DNA of 64,000 nucleotides, from NCBI GenBank assembly GCA_964529415.1, contig CAZGWD010000008.1, positions 138,924 to 202,923 on the forward strand. Reading direction: 5' to 3'. A program made the position numbers and the translations under genes. The notes beneath the pieces are model-generated. The model had not been told where the DNA came from. It saw nothing but the letters and a program-made list of their open reading frames with translations, and ran no database searches. Numbering within the stretch: the stretch's first letter is position 1; each line of letters begins with the position of its first letter. Of this stretch, positions 7,187-17,200 are shown in pieces. This DNA comes from CAYMPH01 sp964529415. GTDB lineage: Bacteria > Spirochaetota > UBA4802 > UBA5550.

Positions 7187-9118
7187 ATGAAATCTGCTTC
7201 AGGAAATCCTGTAAATACAGTAATACTTATTACTGCATTTATTTTAATTATAATGCTGTCACCCTGCAATATATATCCGGATGCTAAAACTTCATCTTCT
7301 CTGACAAACAATGAACTTGTTATAACCGATAAAATACACACCAGCTCGTCTGGAAAGTATATAGATTTCCTTGAAGATAAAGACGGGAAACTGCTGATCG
7401 AAGATGTTAACAGTGATTCAATGAAGACTTCTTTCAAAAGAAATAACAAGGAACACATTAATTTCGGTTTTACACGTTCAGTATACTGGCTGCGCTTCAG
7501 CTTTATATATGAATCAGACACATTCAGATATAATAAATGGCTGCTGGAGATAGCTTATCCTCTGCTCAATCATATTGAAGTATATCTTTTTACTGAGGAC
7601 CGCCTCGTTGAAAAAATAATTACCGGAAGGCAGATGCCTTATCATGAGAGAATAATTAAAAACAGAAATTTTATTATTCCTTTTGATTTAAAATCCGGCG
7701 AAAAATATACTTTTTTTTTAAAAATAAAAACTGACGGATCCATGAATGTTCCAATGACAATCAGAACTCCATTGTCATCAATGGAATCTGTAAAGGATGA
7801 GCAGTTTTTCTTCGGTATTTATTACGGAATTCTTTTTGTTATGGCCATATTGAATTTATTCATGTTTTTCTCTGTAAGAAACATTGATTATCTTTTATAC
7901 ATATTTTATGTTGTAAGCGGAGCACTGTTTCAGCTGTCATTAAATGGTCTTGACGTGGAGTATCTCTGGCAGAATGCGCAGTGGTGGTCCCTGCATGCAG
8001 TGCCTATTCTTGGATCACTATTCTCTGTATTCATGAACCTTTTTTCAAAACGGTTTTTACAGACAAAAGTTTATGCGCCTGTTATTGATAAAATACTTAC
8101 TGCAATTGTTGTAATATTTATTCTGAATATACCAATATCGATTATATTTGATTACCGGATTGGTATCCAGATACTGTCCCTGGTTTCAATTTTTGGATCA
8201 TTTGCAACGATTGCAGCAGGAGTCCAGTGTCTGATGATGGGATACCGGCCTGCCCGTTTGTACGTTATCTCGTTTATCGGTTTTATTTTTGGTATTATAG
8301 TGCTGGTACTGCAGAATTATAATATTGTGCCGTATTCTTTTGTTGCAAATTATTCCATACAGATAGGTTCAGCTCTCGAGGTTGTGCTGATGTCGTTTGC
8401 ACTTGCAGACCGTTTTAAAATTATGCAGAAGGAAAAAGAAAAAGTGCAGAGGGAGGCATTTGACGAACAGCTGAAAATGGCAAATTCATTTTCGCGTTTT
8501 GTGCCCAGAGAATTTCTTTCTTTATTGAAAAAAGAAAGTATCGTTAACATCGAACTGGGAGATCAGGTTTTACAGGAAATGCCTGTTCTTTTTACTGATA
8601 TCCGCTCATACACATCGTTATCGGAAAAAATGACGCCGCAGGAGAATATAGATTTTCTTAATCTTCATCTTGCAAATGTAGTGCCGGTTATAAAATCGCA
8701 TAATGGCTTTATAGATAAATTTATTGGGGATGCGATCATGGCTCTGTTCCCGGGCGGTGTTAATGATGCTGTGAATGCTGCTGTTGAATTGCAGAAAAAA
8801 GTAAAAGAATTTAATGCTGCCGGGAACGCTCCTGAAGGCAGCGAAATAAACATCGGCATCGGCATTCATATCGGGAAGCTGATGCTTGGCACTATTGGTG
8901 AAAAAGACAGGCTTGAAACAACGGTGATATCCGATGCAGTAAATATAGCCTCGCGTCTTGAGGGGCTGAATAAAAAGTTCAGCACAGGCATTCTCATAAG
9001 CGAGGATGTATTTAAAAGACTGGATAATCCCCTTCAGTTTAATATTAAAAAAATAGGGCTGGTTCATATCAGGGGTAAAGAGAATACTGTAAGAATTTTT
9101 GAGGTGGCAGCAGATTAA
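7187..9118 (+). CDS. 7TM-DISM receptor with C-terminal class III nucleotide cyclase
   Basis: A 643-residue membrane receptor cyclase. Residues 1-30 form a signal peptide or first membrane anchor. Residues about 50-185 look like the extracellular 7TMR-DISMED2 domain (SVYWLRFSF, then KWLLEIAYPLLNHIEVYLF). About 200-400 form seven membrane helices, then a short helical linker. About 455-640 form a class III cyclase: FTDIRSYTSL carries the first metal Asp, DKFIGDAIMALF the second metal Asp and the adenine-recognising Lys position, and DAVNIASRLE the catalytic Asn/Arg. It should make cAMP (cGMP possible) in the cytosol in response to an external ligand, perhaps a carbohydrate. The HD-GYP gene follows 31 bp later, probably co-transcribed. 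Confidence 0.92.
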   Translation: MKSASGNPVNTVILITAFILIIMLSPCNIYPDAKTSSSLTNNELVITDKIHTSSSGKYIDFLEDKDGKLLIEDVNSDSMKTSFKRNNKEHINFGFTRSVYWLRFSFIYESDTFRYNKWLLEIAYPLLNHIEVYLFTEDRLVEKIITGRQMPYHERIIKNRNFIIPFDLKSGEKYTFFLKIKTDGSMNVPMTIRTPLSSMESVKDEQFFFGIYYGILFVMAILNLFMFFSVRNIDYLLYIFYVVSGALFQLSLNGLDVEYLWQNAQWWSLHAVPILGSLFSVFMNLFSKRFLQTKVYAPVIDKILTAIVVIFILNIPISIIFDYRIGIQILSLVSIFGSFATIAAGVQCLMMGYRPARLYVISFIGFIFGIIVLVLQNYNIVPYSFVANYSIQIGSALEVVLMSFALADRFKIMQKEKEKVQREAFDEQLKMANSFSRFVPREFLSLLKKESIVNIELGDQVLQEMPVLFTDIRSYTSLSEKMTPQENIDFLNLHLANVVPVIKSHNGFIDKFIGDAIMALFPGGVNDAVNAAVELQKKVKEFNAAGNAPEGSEINIGIGIHIGKLMLGTIGEKDRLETTVISDAVNIASRLEGLNKKFSTGILISEDVFKRLDNPLQFNIKKIGLVHIRGKENTVRIFEVAAD

Positions 9119-9149
9119 TGGTTAATAAAATATCAGGCTTGGTGAATAA

Positions 9150-10424
9150 ATGATTATAAACAGAAATCTTATCCTCAGTCAGTGTTATGAGGCACTCGGT
9201 CTGGTGCTTGAATATGATCTTAATGATCTAACATCCCATCAGCACGCGATCAGGGTTGGGGAGATGTGTTCTATTATTGCTGAAAAGGTCGGGCTCCCGC
9301 CGCATAGAATACAGCAGATCTACTTTGCAGGACTGATTCATGATATAGGTAAAGTAGCCATAGATATAAATATTTTAAGGCAGAGAAGAAAGCTTACTGA
9401 TTATGAATATAAGCTCGTAAAGAAGCACGCTGAGATAGGAGGTAAAATCGCCTCTGCTCTTCCTGAGATCAGCGATCTTGCTTTCTGGATAAGATGGCAT
9501 CACGAAAAATGGGATGGTACAGGCTACCCTGATGGCCTGGCAGGTGAGGAAATTCCTATTGAGGTTCAGATATTGAGCGCGATAGACTGTTTTGATTCTC
9601 TTCAGACTCCGAGACTGGACAGGGATAAGCTGTCACGGGAAGAAGCTGAGATTATAATGAAACAGCTGCGCGGTACATCTTTTAATCCCGCAATAGTGGA
9701 TTTGATTTCTGATATGATTGTTAAAAAAGAAATTGTATACGGCAAGTCATCAGAAAAATTCATTGAAATAAAAGAAAATTATATTAATAAAGATTACCAG
9801 AATGTTGCTGAGGATTACTGGGTTGAGCTCGGCATGGCCGGCATGTATCCGGTATTGAGGCTTTTTGCACGCGTAATAGATGCAAAACACGGGTATACGC
9901 AGGGGCATTCAACAAGGGTCTCCATACTTTCAAAGTTTATTGCTGAGAAAGCCGGATTTTCTGCAGAGGATATAATAAAAGTTGAAGTTGCAGGGCTTCT
10001 TCATGATGCAGGAAAAATCAGCATTCCAAATGATGTGCTTGATAAAATAAATACTCCAGACATGAATGAATGGATGATTATTAAAAATCATCCTGTACAT
10101 TCCTATAATATTCTAAAAAACATACACCGCATGGCGGAAATAGCGGATATTACAAGGCAGCATCATGAAAGACTTGATGGATCAGGGTATCCCGGAGGAT
10201 TAACTGAAAACAAAATTGGACATGTTGCGCAGGTGATAGCGGTTGCTGATTCATTCGATGCAATGACAAGCGATCGCGCTTACAGGGAGATGTGCAATAC
10301 TGAGGCTGCCTACCGTGAAATTTCAAATGGTGCCGGAATTTCATATAACAGGGAATTTGCAAGGATTCTGACAGGAACCCCCCCGTATTACATTAAAGCA
10401 CTTTTTAATATGCATATTGACTGA
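9150..10424 (+). CDS. Tandem HD-GYP domain protein (putative c-di-GMP phosphodiesterase)
   Basis: A soluble 424-residue protein made of two HD-GYP domains. The first (about residues 28-180) has HDIGK and HHEKWDGTGYPDGL; the second (about 240-415) has HDAGK and HHERLDGSGYPGGL. Both keep the HD dyad and the GYP loop, so both may be active. HD-GYP proteins hydrolyse cyclic di-GMP or cGAMP. No GGDEF protein is present in the window, but a PilZ protein is (61420). It follows the 7TM cyclase closely, which suggests cross-talk between nucleotide messengers. Its stop codon abuts that of the convergent chemoreceptor gene. Confidence 0.93.
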   Translation: MIINRNLILSQCYEALGLVLEYDLNDLTSHQHAIRVGEMCSIIAEKVGLPPHRIQQIYFAGLIHDIGKVAIDINILRQRRKLTDYEYKLVKKHAEIGGKIASALPEISDLAFWIRWHHEKWDGTGYPDGLAGEEIPIEVQILSAIDCFDSLQTPRLDRDKLSREEAEIIMKQLRGTSFNPAIVDLISDMIVKKEIVYGKSSEKFIEIKENYINKDYQNVAEDYWVELGMAGMYPVLRLFARVIDAKHGYTQGHSTRVSILSKFIAEKAGFSAEDIIKVEVAGLLHDAGKISIPNDVLDKINTPDMNEWMIIKNHPVHSYNILKNIHRMAEIADITRQHHERLDGSGYPGGLTENKIGHVAQVIAVADSFDAMTSDRAYREMCNTEAAYREISNGAGISYNREFARILTGTPPYYIKALFNMHID

Positions 10425-11984
10425 TTAAATCTTTGTTTCGTCTTTTTCCTGGAGGGTGTCTGCGAGAGTTTTTAATTCCGTGGCGCTTTCCCGCAGATTA
10501 TTCGTTGACTCTGTGTTGTCCTGCAGCATTTTATTGAAATTTTCAATTGATTTAACTATATCTGCAATTGCTGATTCCTGCTCGTTCATTGCAGTTTCAA
10601 TTACTTCTGATTTATTCATTACTAATTCAGCTCTTTTATTCATGTCTTCTTTTATGCTTTTCTGCTTTTTCATCTGCTCGAGAGCCTGAACTGATTTATC
10701 CTGCAGATGTGTAATGTTCTGTAGAAGTGAATTTATAAAGCCAATAATTTCTACAATGTTTTTATTTCCCTCATCAACATCCTTTTTGTTTTTTTCAACC
10801 AGGCCGGATATAAGTTTAAGATCATGGCTTGAGTGATCTGCGAGCTTGCCGATCTCCTCTGCAACAACAGCAAAGCCCCGGCCGTAAGTACCGGCGCGTG
10901 CAGCTTCAATGGTTGCATTAAGTGAAAGAAGATTGATCTTATCAAAAAAATCCTCCATTACTGTTACCACTGATAAAATTTCACTTGAATTATCCGATAT
11001 TTTTTTATTTGAGCTTTCAAGCCTTGATGATGTGCTTTCGCCGTTTTTTGCCTGTTTCAGAACTGAAACAAATATTCCGGATATATCGTTGCCGTACTCA
11101 ACAAGCTGGTCAACTGAAAGTGCCAGCACATCGAAGCTTTTAAAAAGCTCGCGGATTGAATCATTCTGTTCTTTTGAAGCGAATGTAACATTCGTGGTGT
11201 TTGCGGAGATCTCTTCCATCGTTGCAGCCAGTTCTTCAAATGTAGCAGCCTGGCTCTGAAAACTGTCGGAGAAGCTTTCAACAACATCAGATGTGACATG
11301 AATTGATTCATTGAGTTTTAAAAATGTCTTGTTCATTATGGCATTAAGTCCGCTCAGCCGTTTGTTCTGCTCTTCATTTTTTCTGGATTCATTAACTGTT
11401 ATATCAAGGGCTTTGTTTAATATCCAGCTTGCAGTTATGCCTATAGCATAAGTCCCGATCAGTGTAACAAGTCCGTCTATTAGAGATGTTTTTATTGTTT
11501 CAGCCACTAAACCCTGTGCAGCGGGAATTGCTATTAAATAAAAGTAGCCTATATGAGCTCCGATAAAGGCTATCAGCATTATGGTTGTAAGAAACATTGA
11601 ACAGAAGAGAGATGCATATGCAATATCCATCATCATGAAATATGCAAGGGATACTCCGGCAAGGTGAGGGGGTTTAGATATAAATCCTGCAATTGCGAGA
11701 ATGGCCGTAAAAACAGCGAATAAATTAAGCCCTCCCTGAACTCTCCCTGTTTTTAATATTATCAGCATGAGTATTGTGGTTGATATTGCACTTGCTGTTA
11801 AAGTTAATACATTTTTTGCAGTGTCAGGGGATAGTATAAGTGTAGCTGCGCTCAAAATGAGCATCAGGATTATAAAAATAATATTTACAAGCATAAGAAA
11901 CTGGCCTTTTTTATAAAGGACAAAATTGCTTTCATTTACTTTGCTTAGAAAAAATTTATTAATGCTGCGGAATAATGTTTTCAT
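10425..11984 (-). CDS. Methyl-accepting chemotaxis protein-like receptor with polytopic membrane domain
   Basis: A 519-residue protein. Residues about 25-190 contain six hydrophobic segments with short loops and no large periplasmic sensor domain. Residues about 200-515 form a long helical coiled-coil with the conserved chemoreceptor hairpin tip (KINLLSLNATIEAARAG, then GRGFAVVAEEIGKLA, about 355-390). It should signal to CheA/CheW in membrane arrays. The lack of a periplasmic domain suggests it senses something in or near the membrane. An AAGGAATT site lies before the ATG. It converges on the HD-GYP gene with no gap. No che genes are in the window. Confidence 0.9.
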   Translation of the reverse strand: MKTLFRSINKFFLSKVNESNFVLYKKGQFLMLVNIIFIILMLILSAATLILSPDTAKNVLTLTASAISTTILMLIILKTGRVQGGLNLFAVFTAILAIAGFISKPPHLAGVSLAYFMMMDIAYASLFCSMFLTTIMLIAFIGAHIGYFYLIAIPAAQGLVAETIKTSLIDGLVTLIGTYAIGITASWILNKALDITVNESRKNEEQNKRLSGLNAIMNKTFLKLNESIHVTSDVVESFSDSFQSQAATFEELAATMEEISANTTNVTFASKEQNDSIRELFKSFDVLALSVDQLVEYGNDISGIFVSVLKQAKNGESTSSRLESSNKKISDNSSEILSVVTVMEDFFDKINLLSLNATIEAARAGTYGRGFAVVAEEIGKLADHSSHDLKLISGLVEKNKKDVDEGNKNIVEIIGFINSLLQNITHLQDKSVQALEQMKKQKSIKEDMNKRAELVMNKSEVIETAMNEQESAIADIVKSIENFNKMLQDNTESTNNLRESATELKTLADTLQEKDETKI

Positions 11985-12150
11985 TATGCGGAATTCCTTT
12001 AAAAATTACCAGCTAATCAGAAATAATAATCATTTATAATATTATAGTGGAATACACCAATAATGGATTTCCGCTTAAGTAATTGCAAGAACTTATTTAC
12101 TATAAAGTGCGGATGAAAAGTTTCAATGAATTTTTACATGTGTTGTTTCT

Positions 12151-12645
12151 TTAAGAAATAAGACCTTTTCTGATTAAAACATCACGGACTGCAGGGCCGG
12201 TACCCATTGGCCACGGCCTTAATTTTTCAAAAGGTATGATTTTTGTTTCAGAGATTTCATCGTTAAGAACAATTGACCCTGTGCATTTTAAATAATATGC
12301 CATGATGATCTGATTTTTTTCTTTAAAAGCATACAGCCCGATATAATTCAATTCTGATGTATCGAGACCGAGCTCCTCTTTTACTTCGCGTTTCACCGCA
12401 TCTTCAGGAGTTTCCCCCTTTTCAAGAAAGCCTGTAACAAGCGCAAAAATATTTTCCGGCCACATTGTGTTGCGCGCGAGAAGAGCTTTGCCTTCATACT
12501 CAACAACTGCAGCTACTACAGGCAAAGGGTTGTCCCAGAAAACATATGAACAGCCCGCTGAAGTGCATTTCAGTCTTTCTTTACCGTCAATTATTTCTGC
12601 AGCAAGACCTGATCCGCATAATGAACAGAATTTATATTCTTCCAT
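12151..12645 (-). CDS. NUDIX hydrolase with N-terminal zinc ribbon
   Basis: A 164-residue protein with four cysteines near the N-terminus (FCSLCGSGL, then CTSAGC) forming a probable zinc ribbon. The complete Nudix box GFLEKGETPEDAVKREVKEE (about residues 72-91) follows, carrying the REVKEE metal-binding helix. The layout resembles the C-terminal half of NudC-type NADH/NAD-cap pyrophosphatases, but the protein is shorter and lacks the NudC N-terminal domain, so the substrate is open (NAD(H), ADP-ribose or a related nucleoside diphosphate). It stands alone between genes of opposite direction; the 5' region up to 12787 is very AT-rich. Confidence 0.9.
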   Translation of the reverse strand: MEEYKFCSLCGSGLAAEIIDGKERLKCTSAGCSYVFWDNPLPVVAAVVEYEGKALLARNTMWPENIFALVTGFLEKGETPEDAVKREVKEELGLDTSELNYIGLYAFKEKNQIIMAYYLKCTGSIVLNDEISETKIIPFEKLRPWPMGTGPAVRDVLIRKGLIS

Positions 12646-12787
12646 GAAAATATCTCCATAATAAAAAAATAATATTGCAGAAGTGATATGAATATAGCAT
12701 TATTGTTTTATAATCAATATATTTTTATTATACAACATTGTATTTTTTTTATAATAAATTAATAGATTCAAATATTAAGGAAATTAT

Positions 12788-14128
12788 ATGAACAGCAAAG
12801 AATCATTAAAGAAAATCAGGAAAAGATTGGTCACTTTTAAAAATGACCTGGACCGGGAAATTGAAACAACAATCATGAGAAGCGACAGGCTGCGTTCTGC
12901 AATACTTGGTTCAATATTTTTTTTACTTGCGGTAATCCTGTCCGGCTTAACACTTTTATTCCCTGCAGCAATGAAGTATGTATTGGGAGATCGCTTTATT
13001 CCTGATATTCAAATCCCTGTTATATTTTTATTCGGGTTGTATGAGTTTGGTTATAGATTTTTTATCGGGTTTTTTGCTGATAAGGGTTTGAAATTTCCGA
13101 TACCTCCGCGGTATGGAAATGCTTTTATAGAATTAACATTTCCGACCCTGGTTCTCTATACTATATCTTTGAATTATTCTTCATCCATAGCTATGTCAAC
13201 TCCTGTACTTATGGCATATCTTCTTATCATTATGATATCAACTTTAAGGCTTGATCCGGTTTTGTCTTTTGTCAGCGGATTCTTCGGAGCGTTACAATAT
13301 CTTTTCCTTTGCGGTTTTCTTGGACTATTAACTTTTAAACTGTCATATGCAACACCACTTGAAGTTCCTTACATCCATTTCTCAAGAGCATTTTTTATAA
13401 TCATGTCAGGGGTTGTTGTTTCTTTTATTGCCTATCAGATTAATGGCCGACTGATAAAACTGATAAAATTCCGGGAGGAAAAAAATAAAATAGCATCAAT
13501 ATTCGGTCAGCATGTATCACCTGCTGTTATGGAAAAACTTCTGGCTCAAAAATCTGAAATGGCAAGCGAGATGCGTCATGTGTGCGTTATGTTTCTTGAT
13601 ATCAGAAATTTTACTTCATTCTCGCAGAAGAGAGAACCTGAATATGTGGTTGAATATTTAAACCAGCTTTTTGATTTCATGATAGATATAGTTAATGACA
13701 ACCATGGAGTTATAAATAAATTTCTTGGAGACGGTTTCATGGCTGTTTTCGGGGCTCCGGTTACAGGCGGCGAAGACGTCCGTAATGCTGTGCGTGCTTC
13801 CATTCAGATATTAAACCAGCTTGAAATAGAAGTTGAATCAGGCCGGATTATACCCACGAAAATAGGTATAGGTCTTCACTCGGGAGATGCAATTACCGGA
13901 AATGTCGGTTCAAAAATCCGGCGTGAATATACGGTTATCGGTGATGTTGTAAATCTTGCATCAAGAATTGAACAGCTTAATAAACAGTTCAAGTCGAGCA
14001 TGCTTGTTTCAGATTCTGTAATTAAATCTGCAGGAATTGATATGCCGGAACTGATGAAAGTTAAATCGCTCGGGCCTGTTGCTGTTAAAGGAAGAGATCA
14101 GGAAGTGGAAATTTTTCAGGTGGTCTAA
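12788..14128 (+). CDS. Membrane-anchored class III adenylate/guanylate cyclase
   Basis: A 446-residue protein. Residues about 35-215 hold roughly six membrane helices; residues about 245-445 form a class III cyclase catalytic domain. Key residues are visible: FLDIRNFTSF with the first metal Asp, NKFLGDGFMAVFGAP with Lys and the second Asp, EYTVIGDVVNLASRIE with the catalytic Asn and Arg. It has no HAMP domain; a short helical linker joins the parts. This layout is common in spirochaetes and leptospires. It is the second cyclase in 7 kb and differs from the 7TM-DISM one in lacking any recognisable extracellular domain. Confidence 0.92.
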   Translation: MNSKESLKKIRKRLVTFKNDLDREIETTIMRSDRLRSAILGSIFFLLAVILSGLTLLFPAAMKYVLGDRFIPDIQIPVIFLFGLYEFGYRFFIGFFADKGLKFPIPPRYGNAFIELTFPTLVLYTISLNYSSSIAMSTPVLMAYLLIIMISTLRLDPVLSFVSGFFGALQYLFLCGFLGLLTFKLSYATPLEVPYIHFSRAFFIIMSGVVVSFIAYQINGRLIKLIKFREEKNKIASIFGQHVSPAVMEKLLAQKSEMASEMRHVCVMFLDIRNFTSFSQKREPEYVVEYLNQLFDFMIDIVNDNHGVINKFLGDGFMAVFGAPVTGGEDVRNAVRASIQILNQLEIEVESGRIIPTKIGIGLHSGDAITGNVGSKIRREYTVIGDVVNLASRIEQLNKQFKSSMLVSDSVIKSAGIDMPELMKVKSLGPVAVKGRDQEVEIFQVV

Positions 14129-14242
14129 GTTTATTACGGATGCCTGAAAATGAACAATATCATCTCATTCCTTGTGTGTGTATTTTTATGGAGTCCAGAA
14201 TATTTTTTCTGAAGATACTGTTTTTAAAGCCTCTTCCGGTTA

Positions 14243-17200
14243 TTATATTTCCTTATCACCGAAATCGCACACGAGCATAGTTACGTCATCCTGGAGATTC
14301 ACGCTTTTTGTGAAATCAATAACAGTCCTGTAAATCATATCACATAGAGCTTCCGGTGAATTTGAAATATCCGACAGTTCCTTGATTAGGGAGCAATAGT
14401 GTTTGTCATTTGTTCCGAGCATTTCTCTGTCCGAATTAGATGCTTCTGTAATGCCGTCTGTATAAAGTAATATGCGGTCACCTTTTGCCAGTGTGATGAT
14501 TTCATTGATCGAATTTGAAGAGATGAAATCTGTTATTAATCTTCCGCTGCCTGTACTCATGCCTGCATTGCCGTTTTTTCTCAGCAGTATCAGTTTGGGG
14601 TGACCTGCAGACGAAACAGTGAGCATGCCGTTTTTTAAATCTATGGTGCATAGACATGCTGTGAAAAAATTTCCTCCAAGCTTGCCTGTGAGAAAATTCT
14701 GCATTTTTGTAAATATAATAGAAGGGTCGTCAATGAAATCCTCCCAGTAAAAATCCAGCGCAGCGCTGATGATGGAGGCTGTCATGGCAGCAGGCACACC
14801 GTGACCGGAAACATCGCAGATAAACAGCCCCAGTTTTTCCGCATCCGGCAGATATTTGATATTTACGAAATCCCCGCCCACGCCCATCATCGGGGCATAT
14901 TTAAACGCAATGTGCGCGTTTTTGATATCCGGTACAGAACTTGGCAGAAGAGACTGCTGAATATTCTTTGCCATCTCAATTTCTCGGTCCATTGCCGCTT
15001 TTTCTGTTTCGACTGATATAAGACGGGCATTTTCAAGAGATATGGCAGCCTGAGCGGATAAAACAGCGAGAAGCTCAACCCTTTCCGGTGTAAATGCTCC
15101 TGAAGATAAATTATTTTCTAAATAAAGAATTCCGGCAATTTTGCCTTTCTCCGTAATAGGCGCACACAGGAGTGATCTTATTTTGTTTTTCATAATATAG
15201 GGATCAGTTGTAAATGCGCCGTTTAATGATGCATCATCAAGTACGAGGTTCTGGCTGGTTCTTATAATATAATTAATTATTGAATATGGAATTTTGCAAT
15301 CTGAAACTCCGGAATTTTCTGAAGGTGCGCAGTCTTCAATCAGGACGGACTGCAGAACTTTAATTTTACCTCCGGCTGTTCCCTCTGCTTCCACAAAGAA
15401 TTTACCATCCTTTTCCATAATCATCATACCGCGCCCAGCACCCGCGTTTTCCATTGCAAATCCCAGCATTTTTTTCAATAACCTGTCCAGATGTATTTCG
15501 CTGGCCAGCACCTGGGAGGCTTTTATAACAGTAGTTATATCGAGAGAGTTGGTTGTGCTGCCGGATGATAAGGTGGAATCCGCATCATTCATGATTCTTC
15601 TGACAGAAAAGGATTCCTGAATGAAATCCGGATATTTTTCTTCCAATTGATTGACTTTTGCAAGAGCGCCCCATTTTGTATAGCAGCGCAGGGCATCAGT
15701 CATGTAAGTTGCTGCAATTTTAGACAGACCTCTATCCATATAAAAAAATGCAGCCCGCTCACAAGCCAAGGCTTCTTCATTGGTATATTCATTTTCATGC
15801 GCACCATATATTGATAAATCATATTGTATCTCAGCCTGCAGATAATCTCCTTTTATGCGGGCAATTTCTGCAAGAACAAGATCTGCTTTATGCTGGTGGT
15901 TCATAGGTGCATGCATTGCCCATTTTTTCAGTTTTTTTAAATTCTTCCTGGCTTTTTTCATAAATCGGGCTTTTTCTCTTCCTGAAGCAGAATCGCAAAG
16001 AGCGATGCAAATGAGAGAATCATAAAAGTAGAATAATGCAGTACCGAGCTGACCCACCATTGAGGATAAGTTCTTTTCGCAGATATTAGTATATGATAAT
16101 GCATTTTCGTATTCATTGAATAAATAATAAAGAATGGATTTATTGAGATAATAGGCTGAAATAGCTGTTTGATCAGCTGCGGCTATGTGCTTCTGCAGCA
16201 TTTCTTCTTCGTCGTATATGGGACCTTTCAGGTTATATGGATCGTTTTCACTTTGAAGATTAATCATAATCTGATTGTACATGCATAAAATATGAAGCTG
16301 CGAATTCTGTTTTAATGATGCAGCTAAATTAATGTATGATTCTGTTTCGCGCCTGTGATTTGAAATTTCTTTTCCTATAAGATACCCGTAAGCGCAATAG
16401 GACATACTGTGGTGAAAAGCAAATTCCAGATCGCCTGTTTCAAGAGCGGCCTTGTAGCCTTCAAGGCATCCGGATAAAGTTTTATTTACATGCTCTTTCC
16501 AGTGGCGGATGAAAACATTGAATGTCAAGCCTGTGCGTGCTTTCTGATCCTGTACATCAAGTTTATCAAGGAGCCTTTGCGACATTCTGCCAAAAGCATA
16601 TCCATCTTCGATATTTCCAATGCTGCATAGTATAAGACCATAACCTGCATATGCATATGGAGAGTAGGGGTTATTGCCGTATTTCAGGGACAGATTGACG
16701 AATTTAAAAACTGTAAGCGGGAAAAGTTCCGGCTTTCCCCAGTAAACTGAAGAACTGATTCCGTTTAGAAGGCGTAATGCGAGTAATATTTTTGAAGCTT
16801 TTATAACAGGCTGATTGTAAATCTCATTTGTGCTCCTGCCAATAAGCGAGAACCTGATTTTTATAAGGCTAGCCAGCAGGTGTATTGTTTTTGGTTTGTC
16901 CGGAAACTTAATGTTGAAAAATTTCAGCGAATCCATACCAACAGATATGGCATCAAGAAGTTTGTTCTGCGCTATAAATTTATGAATAAGAGATTCATAA
17001 ATCCGCGCTTTGTCAAAGATGTCCTTTGAATTCGCAAGCACTGCATCAGCATAAATATTGAGCTCGCTAAATTCTGTGCAGAGATACGCAGCCTCAGCTG
17101 CTTCGGAATAAAGTGAAAGTGAAAAATCATACCATTTTTTCCAGCAGTAATTTTCATCATTTTTTATTGCACCTCCGTCTTCGTGATTCGGCTTGTTAAT

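Noticed and set aside
8618..9067. 149-codon minus-strand ORF
   Set aside because: Antisense to the conserved cyclase domain of the gene at 7187-9118.
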